NCBI GenBank assembly: GCA_963662175.1
Contig: OY759216.1
Location: forward strand, 31,947,087-32,011,086
Direction: 5' to 3'
DNA length: 64,000 bases
From: Aradus depressus
Taxonomy: Eukaryota; Arthropoda; Insecta; Hemiptera; Aradidae
Under the pieces are notes generated by a model. The model saw nothing but the letters and a program-made list of their open reading frames with translations, ran no database searches and was not told the DNA's origin. A program made the translations under genes and the position numbers. Positions 1 through 10,567 of this stretch are shown piece by piece (position 1 is the stretch's first letter; every line of letters begins with the position of its first letter).

Positions 1-611
1 GGCTACCTGGTGATTGTCCATATCTTGCGATAAGCTTGTTGCACAAACTCGAAAGGTTATCTCAGAGGAAATTTCGTCCCCTTTAATGCAATATAACGTA
101 TATGTTTTTGCTTAAAAGTCACTACTTCTGCATGCAATGGAAAGAAATCATAATTACATTTTTGTAACAAAAATAACTTATTTCTGTTTTTCTTTATGAC
201 AAATTATTATTATTATTTTAGTTTTTTTTATTGTTTTAATTTAATCATTGCTCATCATTAACAATTATTGTTTCTTAAGTTAATTCCTTAAACTTTTTCC
301 TTTTTTTTTGTCTCTTTATTCTACCTCAATTGGTTGATATTTGTAACCTTCTGTAATTAATCTTAGGGGACGTATGTCTCAGAATAAAGATGATTTTTTA
401 TTTCAGTATGGTGTAACTATATAGCAACCCACGATTGGCTGCTCTTGCCAGTCTCCAATAGTCTGCGTAATGAAGAATCTCTGAGGTGCAGTCCTGAATC
501 AAATGCAAATATATTTATATGGAACTGCTGTGTTCTCTATCGCCCATTTCTCTAGATAATCTAATGACTACTTTATTTTCATTTTGTAAATAATTTCTGA
601 TGATGTTTCAG
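1..611. other. Probable intron or upstream noncoding DNA of the LMO-like gene
   Basis: AT-rich sequence without a credible open frame. It ends in a splice acceptor (AG at 610-611) directly before a recognisable LIM-domain exon, so at least its right part is probably intron. The earlier LIM exons of that gene are not visible and would lie to the left of the window. Confidence 0.5.
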
Positions 612-744
612 GTTCTGCGTCGGTGATAGATTCTATCTTTGCGAGAACAAGATCTTGTGTGAATACGACTACGAAGAAAGGATGGTCTTCGCAAATATGG
701 CCTACAATCCACAGTCTATTGCTCATCTCAAACGACAGTTACCG
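612..744 (+). CDS. Last LIM-domain exon of an LMO (rhombotin/Beadex-like) protein
   Basis: This 133-bp exon starts after an AG acceptor (610-611) and ends before a GT donor (745-746, GTAACT). Its first base completes a codon from an exon outside the window, and 44 further codons follow. The peptide starts FCVGDRFYLCENKILC and continues EYDYEERMVFANMAY, ending in HLKRQLP. The FCVGD block and the final C-x2-D zinc pair (CEYD) are typical of the second zinc finger of a LIM domain in LIM-only proteins. Known LMO proteins are nuclear adaptors that bind LDB/Chip and lack a homeodomain. The charged tail and the lack of a third LIM domain agree with an LMO. A LIM-homeodomain gene cannot be fully excluded, because only one exon is in view. 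It is the best-supported host protein-coding feature here. Confidence 0.82.
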
Positions 745-842
745 GTAACTATATATTCCTGTTTCTTAGTCTCTGGAATGATTTTAGGTTCCGACATTTC
801 TTCCAGAGGTGTAATTTTAAATTATTTTTGACAATATTTCAG

Positions 843-1037
843 GACACTTCTGTCTGGTCCTTTCTTAGGGTCAATAATAAACTAAAGAAAAATGATGACA
901 CCTCTGGAAAAAAGGAAGCTACTATCCATTCATTCTCCTACACTATTACATACTTTCTCAGCTTTATGCTCAGCTGGGGTGTGTACCAATACATTTTTAA
1001 AATTATAATTAATAACTTTATCTATTTTATTTATTAG
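843..1037 (+). CDS. Possible C-terminal exon of the LMO-like gene
   Basis: A pyrimidine-rich stretch and an AG acceptor (841-842) precede an open frame of 64 codons starting DTSVWSFLRVNNKL and ending in a stop at 1035-1037. The LIM exon ends exactly on a codon boundary and this frame starts on one, so the two would join in frame across a 98-base intron. An AATAAA lies near 1072. Against it, the peptide becomes hydrophobic and AT-driven near its end and I recognise no conserved motif. If the donor at 745 were not used, translation would run on to a TGA at 829-831 and give about 28 extra residues. The true last exon may also lie further right. Confidence 0.3.
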   Translation, partial: DTSVWSFLRVNNKLKKNDDTSGKKEATIHSFSYTITYFLSFMLSWGVYQYIFKIIINNFIYFIY

Positions 1038-2567
1038 TATTATTATTTTTACAGTACAATGCAACACTGTAAATAAAATTTTTAAAAGACAATTTATTAT
1101 TATAATAGTCGGTCGTAGGAAAAAAAGGTATGTGCAACACGTGTGGATGTGGGTAAAAATAAGCCCCCACTATTTTGTCCCCGTGCGATATAAGCCTCTT
1201 CTCCACACTAGTTGTACAATATACTATTAAATTCTACTTACGGTTGTGTAATTATTATTATATAGTATTATTTTTATTTAAAACGGCTAGATTTTTTTAT
1301 TTAGCACAAAGAGTGTGATCATGGGAGGGGCGAGTTTTTGCGATTGAATTCGCCCCCACCACAAAAATGATCTTTCCACGTCTATGAGGCGCAATAGGAA
1401 ATTTCAGAACACTCAGTAAAAAATTTGAATGCCCAGTAAAAAAAAATTAAAGACTAAGATTTAAAATACACTGTACAAAATTGCAGTTTACCGAATAAAT
1501 CCTGTTGATGTATTCGAAGAAATATAATTTTGATCCTCCCGTCGGTCCTTTTACTGAAACAGTCCAGGTTCTCCTGATATTGAGAAACCCCATGGAGGAG
1601 CATTGAAAAAAAATCTAATTGCTAACAGGTTAATTGATTTATTTTGTTTGTTGATTGGGCGTTTATTTTGTTTACCAAACGTTAAATATTATTTTACTAG
1701 CATTTAATATATTTACTACGAATATATCCTTCTTACCGTGAGTTTCTTTTTTTACTATTCGTTTACTTTTTTAACCGTATTATAAATTTATTACTCTGAA
1801 TGTAATCTTGTAAATGAGAATTAATTTTGATAGTGTGAATAATATGTTTTCTACTGAACTTTAATGACAACTTTTTGCTACTTTGCATTTAATTTTCATC
1901 AATTAAAAAATAATGAATACATGATAAGAGAATTATATGGAAGTGGAAGAGGAGCTAGGAGAGACAATTGTTGGAAAAATTAGTATGAATTGAAGGGAAG
2001 AAGGGTAGAGATGAGACAAAAGTGTGGCGTCAAGATGAGGATGTAGCCACGAAGAGAAATGTAAGAGGGACGATAAAGACGATGATAAGGCCGCGGAGGG
2101 AAGCCACAGATAAGAGACTCGGTTGTCTCTGGTATTCTAATTGTCCCTGATAAGGAGTCGACTCTTCTAGAAGTACTAACCGCTGAACAGCTCTTTTGTT
2201 TGGGGAGGTCGCTTCAAAACAAAAATGAAACAAGAATTAAACGTTGTCTTCCTTCCTCCATTGTCAGGAGGAAGCACAACATTGAGGTGGCACTCATTGG
2301 AGTTGAGGCCGGTTATAACAATAACAAGAACAATACGGAACCGAGGTAACCGGTCCTCTTTTGCGAACCCCATTACCAACATATAGACACCAACTGAAGA
2401 CTTCAGATACCTCCATAGAATAACTGGTAATAAATAAAGCTATTAAAAACTTTTTTTGATTAGACTTTGTTGACTTTTTACAGCAATAACAAGAAATAGT
2501 AATTAAAAAAAATAAATTATTAACAAATTTAAATTAAAAAAAAAAAAAAAATTAAAATAATATAATT
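1038..2567. other. AT-rich noncoding DNA
   Basis: I see no gene here. It holds an AATAAA near 1072 that could end the LMO-like transcript, and a purine-rich patch near 1935-2060. Intergenic or intronic DNA is the simplest reading. Confidence 0.5.
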
Positions 2568-2638
2568 TGCATCGGCCGGGAATCGAACCCGGGCCGCCCG
2601 CGTGGCAGGCGAGCATTCTACCACTGAACCACCGATGC
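2568..2638 (-). tRNA. tRNA-Gly (anticodon GCC), copy 1
   Basis: Read on the minus strand this is a complete 71-base tRNA-Gly. The acceptor stem pairs GCATCGG with CCGATGC, the A box is TGGTTCAGTGG, the anticodon loop is CTGCCAC (anticodon GCC), the B box is GGTTCGATTCC, and the discriminator base is A. There is no intron and CCA is not encoded, as usual in eukaryotes. Downstream on the minus strand is a T-rich run (16 T, complement of 2535-2551), a Pol III terminator. The sequence equals the common animal tRNA-Gly(GCC), so it is probably active. It lies in a tandem duplication with 3131-3201. Confidence 0.95.
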
Positions 2639-2686
2639 TTACAAAAATGTTCACTGAATGCAGCAAAGGGGTCGGAAAAAAGGTAG

Positions 2687-3015
2687 TTGATCTCATACCT
2701 GGGCTTTAACTACGAGGTCATATCGTCTACTACCAGAGCACTCTTTCGTCGCTCTTGTGGACAGGGCCCAATTCTACTCTGGGAATCTGAAATTTTGCCT
2801 ACCCAGATTTATTAATCTAGGTTAAGGGTCTCTAACGAGTATCTGACATAGTACCGGCTCGGGACCATCGCTTAACGTTCCATCCGAAGGACGGCGTGCT
2901 CAAGGTCTTTTCGTTTTCCAGATAAAGAAACTAAGGGCCTCGGCCGGGTTTCGAAATGTGGTGTTGAGCTCAGTAGACTTGCACACTCCTCTGAGCTCAT
3001 GCATTCTTAGCCCTC
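2687..3015 (-). mobile_element. SINE-1 copy between the two tRNA-Gly genes
   Basis: A diverged but nearly full-length minus-strand copy of the tRNA-derived SINE. The tail side is at the left and the tRNA-like head at the right, with the B-box region degraded. It begins where the duplicated tRNA flank stops matching (after AGGTAG at 2681-2686), so it separates the two tRNA-Gly units. Confidence 0.8.
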
Positions 3016-3130
3016 TATATGCATTTAGTGTGTTTGTTATTTTTACAGCAATATAACAATTGCCTTGAACAAAAAATAAATAATAATAAAAATTAATTAA
3101 TAAACAATTTAAATAAAAAAAAATGTATTT

Positions 3131-3201
3131 TGCATCGGCCGGGAATCGAACCCGGGTCGCCCGCGTGGCAGGCGAGCATTCTACCACTGAACCACCGATG
3201 C
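3131..3201 (-). tRNA. tRNA-Gly (anticodon GCC), copy 2
   Basis: A second complete 71-base tRNA-Gly(GCC) on the minus strand with the same acceptor stem, A box, anticodon loop and B box as copy 1. The only clear change is one base at the foot of the variable/T-arm region (CGACCCGG instead of CGGCCCGG on the minus strand). A T8 run follows downstream as terminator. It is probably functional. Confidence 0.94.
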
Positions 3202-3259
3202 TTATAGAACTGAACACTGAAAACAGCACAGGGGTCAGAAAAAAGGTAGCGAAAAAGGA

Positions 3260-5235
3260 AGTTAACCCGAGTCATCATTTCGATTTCAACTCGATCCAAT
3301 AACTTGACTCGTCTCTGTCGCTGTCCTTTTCTATTACACTCGATCACGCGCGCGGATTTCCCTGACAATGCCGAGTATACGGAAACAGTGTTTTGACTGA
3401 GATTGTATTTTCTTTTATGTTTTAGAATATACGAAGTTTAAAAACTACATAGTTATGTCGTATAGAATAGTTTTTGATATTTTTATTTGGATTAAAATAG
3501 ATCCAGTTACAAAAGAAAATTACGTCTTTTATTTATGAAATTATCTAACATATTCTAATGGAGTTTTTCTAATAAGTCGAACGGTCAACTAGTTGTTCGA
3601 GTTGAACTTGAGTTATAACTCGATTCAGCAATATGTTTAACATATTGTTCAAATCAACAAAATATTCGAATCGTAACATCATTAGCTGATGTCATCTTGA
3701 AGGCTTACAGGAGGGACAGACCATACAAAACCGATAGTATACGTATAAAATGTTAGTGGAATAGACAATATTCCAATAAGAATTTTTTTATTTTACACAA
3801 AATTTTACGCCGATTCATTCATTACGTCGACCCCCCTTCCCTTCAGCTGATTCAGCTGAAAATTAATATGTTATGGATAAACATAAAATTTCTCGATATA
3901 TTCATGTAATTAGAAACATTTTTGGTAAGAACTAAGTTTTCGATAGGACTAACCGTTTTCGTGTAAATCGAGCAAACGTCTAAAAAAACTTTAACGACAT
4001 TTTAGGACGGTTTTCGGCAAGCATCTCGCATACCGAGTGGCCTTCAAAAATAAGTACCTATTTCATATAAAATCTGCCTTTTACTATTCTCTACAAAGTT
4101 CATTTGAATAGATTTTTTATTAAGTCGTAAAGATATATACAATTTCGTTAAATATGTGATAATAGTCTAGCAATAATCGCTTTAATTCTTTTAATTTAAA
4201 CGATTTTTGAGGACCTTTTCATAATTTGAAGGTCGTTACAAGAGTATTACGATAAATTACGTATACCACCTATTAATATCCTGTCCGATCTACTCCCCCA
4301 TTAGAAGCCACTTCCTGCCTCAGTGTCAGTATAGACCGATCCAGCTTTCATACATTACTTCTGGCCCATAATAAGAATGATATCTCAAACATTTTTCATT
4401 ATCTAATCAGCGCTCTGAAACTAAGATCATTCATTGTTAATGAATAATGTATTTAACTTCCATAGTATATTACTATTAACTTATTATAACTTATTATTAA
4501 CTTCCATAGTATAGTACTTATTTTATTTATACTTTATTTATTTTTGTTATTTATTTAGTTTGTTAAAGGTTCCTGTAATTATGTATGTCATTTTTGTCCA
4601 GCTGACCAATATATAATTTTGGAAATGTTAATGTCAATATTGTAAAAGTAATGGTCACTGACTCAATTGTATAGGGGTGATCCCTTTGAACAATAAAAAT
4701 TATTATTATTACGATAAATTTCGGGAAAATTGAAATTACCTACTGAAAAAAATAGTTTATAGCGACAGCGGTCTTTTGATTTATATGAAAAAATGTCTGG
4801 AAAGTTAGGACACACAAAGTGACAATATATCAGAGCATGTCTCCTTTTGGATAGGAAACAAGACGAATTATCTATAAATCTGATTTGAAATTCATAAAGA
4901 GAGTTGGAGGGGTGGGGTGTAAATCCCTGTTTGGGTATGCAGAGGCTGGTGAGGAGCTAACTGCGACAAGATAAGGCACCTGGGGCTATCCTCCCATCAT
5001 CTCACAGTTCTACTGGCAGCCACCTAGTCGCATGAATAGGGGAAGGGATGTAATCGGACAGACATTTGTTCAGTTTTTACCGGAAGTTCATATTTTCCAA
5101 TAGTCTGATTAAAAAAAGAAATGTCTGTCTGTATCTGCGAAACTGATATCTCCCGATAGATCGAAACATATGTCGGCGCAAAATTTCATTTCACAGTCAA
5201 ATTAATAAAAATAGTCGTAATAGTAGCTTAAACGC
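3260..5235. other. Noncoding DNA with family A and C remnants
   Basis: No gene seen. A motif of the type GTGGAATAGACAATATT at 3757-3776 matches the tails of the hammerhead-like blocks near 30.6 and 45.1 kb. A family C fragment lies near 3800-3870 and a family A fragment at about 3925-4270 (CGATAGGACTAACCG, CTCGCATACCGAG). Near 4450-4510 a block containing CTTCCATAGTATA is repeated. Another family C fragment lies near 5090-5210. Confidence 0.5.
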
Positions 5236-5778
5236 TAATTCCACACCAACTCAGCATGACGTTACACCCACCGATTTTTTTATAGAAAACTAATGTCATT
5301 TTTGGATTCCTCATCCAAAAATAAGCTTAAATACAAATGTTCAGCCTTTTTCGATCGATATTTTTTTCTACAGAAGGAAAACATTTTGTTGTCTTTTTTC
5401 GCGTTTTTCACTTAAAATCGATAGTTACATTAATTGCTATTATACAGTTCATAAAAATGTTTTTCCCAGAATAAAAAAAAATTCAACTCCCGAACAACAA
5501 TTTCTATGTGTTACGGATGAAAAATAGGTGTACTAGCATGTCGAAAAAAAAATCATGAAAAAAATTATAAATTGCCATTTACCGTGAAAAGGTCGATTTT
5601 AAGTGAAAAACGCGAAAAAAGACAACAAAATGTTTTCCTTCTGTAGAAAAAAATATCGATCGAAAAAGGCTGAAAATTTCTATTTAAGCTTATTTTTGGA
5701 TGAGGAATCCAAAAATGACATTAGTTTTCCATAAAAAAATCGGTGGGTGTAACGTCATGCTGAGTTGGTGTGGAATTA
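5236..5778. mobile_element. Long-TIR MITE, Tc1/mariner-type
   Basis: Two arms of about 190 bp are inverted copies: 5238 to about 5430 (starting ATTCCACACCAACTCAGC) and about 5585 to 5776 (ending GCTGAGTTGGTGTGGAAT). About 150 bp lie between. TA dinucleotides flank both ends (5236-5237 and 5777-5778), which suggests a TA target duplication. There is no coding capacity. A transcript would fold into one long hairpin. Confidence 0.85.
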
Positions 5779-5879
5779 CCCATATTTAAAATTATAAATA
5801 AAAAATTAAACAAATGTGTGATAATCAATGAAATGGGGCAAAATGAAGAACAAATTAAATGAAAGAGTATATTTTTGTA

Positions 5880-6218
5880 GGTTAGATTAGGTTTTATGAC
5901 TCATGCCCGGGCTTTAACTACGAGGTCATATTGCCTACTACCAGAGTCACTCTGTGGACATGAGCCAGACTCTACTGTTCGTGTCCTAAATTTTGCCTAC
6001 CCTAAATTTTTATTCACCTAGAGCAGGGGTCTTTAACGAGTAGGTACATGACATCGTACAGGCTCGGGACCCTCGCTTAACGGCCCATCCGAAGGACGGC
6101 GTGCTTAAGTTTATTTTACCTCCCAGATATAATAAACTAAGGGCCTCGGTCGGGTTTCGAACCCACGTTCTTGAGCTCAGAAGTTAAGCACGCATACCAA
6201 TGAGTTACCGGCTCCCTC
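5880..6218 (-). mobile_element. SINE-1, full length, with 12-bp target duplication
   Basis: Full-length minus-strand copy flanked by a perfect duplication TATATTTTTGTA (5868-5879 and 6219-6230). The TTAGATTAGG tail is at the left. The tRNA-like head with a degraded A box is at the right. Confidence 0.9.
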
Positions 6219-6230
6219 TATATTTTTGTA

Positions 6231-7035
6231 TATATAATTATATACCTACTTATATATATATTTTTTTTTTCACCGTTAGAAGAAAAAGTAATTTTGTGTC
6301 TCTGTGTTTTAACACAGAGGCATGTATTTTGGTCTATAAATTTTAATAGCTAACACAGAAAAAATACGGAGGCTAATTGATTAATTTTCCGCCAGAAACA
6401 ACGCAAGAAATAATGGCGTCAGTAAATTGTATACAATTGAACTGTTCGTTGAAAAAGCGGCTACGAGCCTTATGCCGGATAACTGAGGTTGAACCTACGG
6501 TAAAACAAGGGAGAGGTGACAGGGAGGCGGTGCCTGGAGGAGGGCTGGAGGCGTGGCTTGGCCCCACCCCCACCTAAACCTCCCCTTCCCATCTCTTGTC
6601 TCTCACACCCATCTCAGAATTAAAAAAAACAAATTAAATTATAATAAAAAATGTAGCCAATGTTTAAATCTTATTATTAGTGTCAGTCAGCTTAATTCAT
6701 CCTCTTCAAGTATTCCTTGGGAGTATGTATGAGTAATTTTATGAATTCATTGAAGAAACCCTAGCACAGTGCATTGGCACATTCTTGGAGTGCAATAGAA
6801 TGCAAATGGCACGGAACGTATGAGCCGATCGTTTTTTCAGTCACATCTAATAGAGACTGACTTCCTACTTATGTCTTATTCTGGTGACAATGCATTATAA
6901 TCATCATGATATACCTATCAAAATGTCAGCCGGAACATCGGTCGGTTCACCGGCCATCCGTTGCACGTCCATAAGTCATGTAATTGTAACTACAAAAAAA
7001 TATAGATATTAATCTATAGGGGTGAGTGCGTGGTA
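6231..7035. other. Noncoding DNA
   Basis: No gene seen. A G-rich patch lies at about 6500-6590. The two short overlapping open frames on opposite strands there are not supported by any motif. Confidence 0.4.
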
Positions 7036-7046
7036 CTATAGCACTA

Positions 7047-7391
7047 GAGTTAGGTTAGGTTTTATGACTCATGCCCGGGCTTTAACTACGAGATCATATC
7101 GCCTACTACCAGAGCGCTCTTTCGTCACTCTGGAGGACATAAGCCCGACTCTACTGTGGGAGTCCTAAATTTTGCCTACCCTAAATTTTTATTCACCTAG
7201 GGTTGGGTCTTTAACGAGTACCTGACATCGTACAGGCTCCGGACCATCGCTTAACGTCCCATCCATAGGACGACGTGCTTAAGTTTATTTTACCTCCCAG
7301 ATAAAATAAACTAAGGCCCTCGGTCGGGTTATGAACCCATGTTCTTGAGCTCAGAAGTCATGCACGCATACCACTGAGCTACCGGCGCCCT
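7047..7391 (-). mobile_element. SINE-1, full length, with 11-bp target duplication
   Basis: Full-length minus-strand copy. The target duplication CTATAGCACTA is at 7036-7046 and 7392-7402. The tail at the left reads TTAGGTTAGG, two telomere-like units, before the conserved TTTATGACTCATGCC block. Confidence 0.92.
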
Positions 7392-7402
7392 CTATAGCAC
7401 TA

Positions 7403-8084
7403 AGGTGTCGTTCGGAAGCTGATGTGGTTACCCATCAAGTCACCCCTACACCCCTTTATTTTTCTTCAACCTGATGATGCAGAATATTCGAAACCTGTTG
7501 TAAAATAAAATAACTTTTGAACAGGAAAACAACTTTATTCATCTTATAAAGAAATATCCTGTAACATCGCCACACATCCAAAGTTTCTAAATAGTACCTA
7601 TTTTAAACGCAATTTGAGATGTTATTTTGTTGTCTAAAATTGTATGACGTATCTAATTACCATGTTATTGTTCAACGGACATAAATATTATTATTACCTG
7701 AATAGGCCAGATGACAACAATTAGAATATGCGAGATAATTTTAATATTTATTAAAAGAAGTTTACTGGATCCTGACTGTATTCTCTCTATCAGTTATCCA
7801 TCGTGGCACCTGTTATACCTTCTCAGACTCCCATCTGGGGCGGCTATCCACTCCAGTGGCGTGATCCAAACAACCCTTTCCATTCCAAACTGTTGGTAAC
7901 TCAATCTAAACTTCACAATATGACTAATGGGCTTTTATCATTTGAGCACCTGCAACTTCTCAACGGGATCAGCTTACTTCTTTTCATATCTACATTGCCT
8001 AAATTTGAGTTTTTTTTTTTACAAAAGTACACACTTGTTATTTCTATCAATAACAAATAAAAAGGATATGTCTGCCCACATATC
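7403..8084. other. Noncoding DNA with a hammerhead-like block
   Basis: At about 7470-7495 the plus strand has CCTGATGATG ... TTCGAAACCTGTTG, the same arrangement as the hammerhead-like motifs elsewhere in the window, but with a poor stem II. Nothing else was recognised. Confidence 0.35.
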
Positions 8085-8230
8085 ATCAAATCCAGAATTT
8101 GACAAATAAGACCGATTCTCAACTAAATCAATCAAAGAAGAGGAAGGATATAGAAGGAAGTCGGTAAATAATAATAACAATATTTATTTCGTTAAACCAT
8201 AATAACAAGGTAATTGGTTATGTCATATAA
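8085..8230. repeat. Repeat block 'RepA' copy 1
   Basis: A block starting AATCCAGAATTTGA and running through TAAACCATAATAAC to TAATTGGTTA recurs at 8599-8690 (partial) and 10956-11125. In the last two places it is followed at once by a minus-strand SINE-1. The block and its SINE may therefore have been copied together. Confidence 0.7.
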
Positions 8231-8257
8231 TGTTATACATATGGTATAGAAGAAAGT

Positions 8258-8598
8258 GAGGACGCCGGTAGCTCAGTGGTATGCTTGCTTGCCCTTCTGA
8301 GCTCAAGAACGTGGGTTCGAAACCCGACCGAGGCCCATGGTTTATTTTATCTGGGAGGTAAAATAAACTTAAGCACGCTGTCCTTCGGATGGGACGTTAA
8401 GCGATGGTCCCGACCGTGTACGATGTCAGGTACCCCTGCCCTAGGTGAATAAAAATTTAGGGTAGGCAAAATTTAGGACTCTCACAGTAGAGTCGGGCGC
8501 ATGTCACCAGAGTGATGAAAGAGCGCTCTGGTAGTAGGCGATATGACCTTGTAGTTAAAGTCCGGGCATGAGTCATAAAAACCTAACCAAACGAAACC
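8258..8598 (+). mobile_element. SINE-1, full length, plus strand
   Basis: It starts with an intact A box (TAGCTCAGTGG) and has a B-box-like GGTTCGAAACC. It ends with CATGAGTCATAAAAACCTAACC. Flanking TAGAAGAAAGT (8247-8257) and TAGAAGGAAGT (8599-8609) differ by one base. They could be a target duplication or part of the duplicated RepA block. Confidence 0.88.
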
Positions 8599-8690
8599 TA
8601 GAAGGAAGTCGGTAAATAATAATAACAATATTTATTTCTGTTAAACCATAATAACATGGTAATTGGTTACGTCATATAATTTTATAGTTA
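8599..8690. repeat. RepA copy 2 (partial)
   Basis: It repeats about 90 bp of the block at 8151-8230, including ATAATAATAACAATATTTATTTC and TAATTGGTTA, just after the plus-strand SINE-1. Confidence 0.7.
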
Positions 8691-9000
8691 TTGTGACTCA
8701 TGCCCGGGCATTAACTACGAGGTCATATCGCATACTACCAGAGCGCTCTTTCGTCGCTCTCGTGGATATGAGCCCGACTCTACTGTGAGGGTCCTAAATT
8801 TGGCCTACCTATGTATATTCACCTAGGGTAGGGGTTTTTAACGAGTATCTGACATCGCACAGGCTCCCATCAGAAGGACGGCCTGCTCAAGGTTCTTTCA
8901 CCTCCCAGATAAAATAAACTAAAGGCCTCAACCGGGTTTCGAACCCGCGATCTTGAGCTTATTAGGCCAGCAAGCTACCTCTCAGCTACCGGCGCCCTCT
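8691..9000 (-). mobile_element. SINE-1, minus strand, diverged
   Basis: Nearly full-length copy with the TGACTCATGCCCGGGC tail block at the left and the head (AGCTACCGGCGCCCTC) at the right. It lacks the CCTAA units, which lie beyond its left break next to RepA. Confidence 0.85.
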
Positions 9001-9014
9001 AAAATGATATATTG

Positions 9015-9175
9015 AAACCTATTGATTGATTAGTCCATAACCGCGAAAACGGTAAGTCCTATCGAAAAATTGGTTCTTAACAAAAATATTCCTTATTAAA
9101 TTCCCGATCTTCAAATTCGAGATAGGACAAAAACAAACAGTTATAGCACCCTATGTTTGAATTGTAACGCTAAAC
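9015..9175. repeat. Family A fragment
   Basis: It contains GCGAAAACGGTAAGTCCTAT and CGAAAAATTGGTTCTTAAC. These blocks recur near 3930, 10390, 50340, 54680 and 57550 on either strand. Confidence 0.6.
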
Positions 9176-9254
9176 AATGAAGACTAAAATATATTTTTGT
9201 TATTGATAGTCTTTTATTTAAATAAATAAAGATAAAGTAAATGTTATGTGGCAT

Positions 9255-9535
9255 TTTCTTATATTAACCACTTTTATATAATGACTCTCACTCCACCTCC
9301 ACCTCTCAAATCATTTCATACAGATATTTCTGATTAAGAAAGTCACTCTCAGAGTTAGCTGTACAATAAAATGAAGATAACTGCTGAATCCCAAAACATT
9401 ATTTTCATATTCTCAGTAATGCCAGCATGAAATTAATTTCAGAGATTGAAAGGGGTGGGGGAATGGTCTGTAGAAAAGTAGTTGGCATCAGAATGTATTG
9501 TTATGGCCACATCACATATTTTTTTTGTTTCCATG
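9255..9535. repeat. Family B foldback element, copy
   Basis: The left half (ACCTCTCAAATCATTTCATAC, then AAGAAAGTCACTCTCAG) is an imperfect inverted copy of the right half (GCCAGCATGAAATTAATTTC, then GGCCACATCACATAT). The same layout recurs at 11.8, 39.9, 47.6 and 48.7 kb. Confidence 0.6.
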
Positions 9536-9539
9536 CAGC

Positions 9540-10080
9540 CGGATCTGAGTCAAGGAGAGATTTTTGCCGTGAGAACTCTCGGATGGTGGTTGAACAAGGG
9601 TTGGAACAAAGTGGTACCTTTGTAGTAGAAGTGTCTGGTCTGAGGTAATGCGGAGTTGGGATCACGCCAACCTCCCGGAGCGAGCATCTCGCGTGTCTAC
9701 TTCCATAACGTTCTCACATATCCTGAACAATAGATTGATAACTCTCCTCTCCCACCTGTGATGTCTTATTTCTGCCCTCCTCTCGACTGGATGTGGTCAG
9801 ATCCTGAACTTCAGTTCGATCCATGGCGGGTGGAATCTTGCCAGGAGTTCAGACGTTACTCCTCAGAGACATATTAACCTTTGTCTAAATATAGGGATCC
9901 CTACTAATCTATGTTCGCCCAGGGTAATAACACAAATACCTTATACTGGAAGATCCACTGTAAACCTCTCATTTTCCTGGGTCAAAAAGCTTTCCATGCA
10001 AGTTATTCTTTCAGATGGTTGAATCCAGCTACACAAAGTTTGGTTCCCTCAAATTTTGCAGATACGCTTTTTACTTTCTT
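9540..10080. other. Unassigned sequence of higher GC content
   Basis: No open frame of note and no match to the repeat families in the window. It is a candidate unique host sequence. Confidence 0.3.
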
Positions 10081-10084
10081 ATAT

Positions 10085-10520
10085 ATTTAGTATAAGGAAG
10101 TTTTGTAATCGTACAAAAATCCGAAATCGAGGTTTCAATGGAATTTCACATTTTAAGATCCCCTGAACATATTTGACATTATGTATTTCTGGGGTTACCG
10201 CTTTTATTTATGGATTAATCAAAAATCTTTAAAAATAAAAGTTGTAGAGAATAATAAGAAGCACATTTTTTATAGAATACTTTTTTTCGAAAGCTGCTCG
10301 GTTTGCGAGATAATTGCCAAAAACCGTCTTAAAATGAAATCTTGAAACCCATTTTTATAAACGTTTGTCCGATTTAATCAAAAATGGTTAATTATACCGA
10401 AAAATTAAATCTTACCAAAGATATTTCTTATTAAATTTACAACTGATACAAGTTTTTAGATTAGAGATAAGAGCAATGATCGAAGTTATAGCGCCAAAGG
10501 AGTGTTATTATTTTTATTTA
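10085..10520 (+). repeat. Family A copy
   Basis: A long copy of the dispersed family: AGTATAAGGAAGTTTTGTAA, CCGAAATCGAGGTTTC, a stretch near AATAAAAGTTGTAGAGAA, then TCGGTTTGCGAGATAATTGCC. No coding capacity. About 13 copies or fragments occur in the window. Confidence 0.65.
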
Positions 10521-10567
10521 TTTTTTTTTTCAGTAAATATATCATAATCACTGCGCAGGGGCCTTGA

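Larger units (their letters stand above)
2468..3250. repeat. Tandem duplication carrying two tRNA-Gly genes
   Basis: The segments 2468-2686 and about 3040-3246 match outside the tRNAs as well. Both have a TTTTTACAGCAATA-like block on the left, A-rich DNA, the tRNA, and then a CACTGAA...CAGCA...GGGGTC...AAAAAAGGTAG block on the right. The duplicated unit is about 210 bp. A SINE lies between the halves. Confidence 0.75.
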
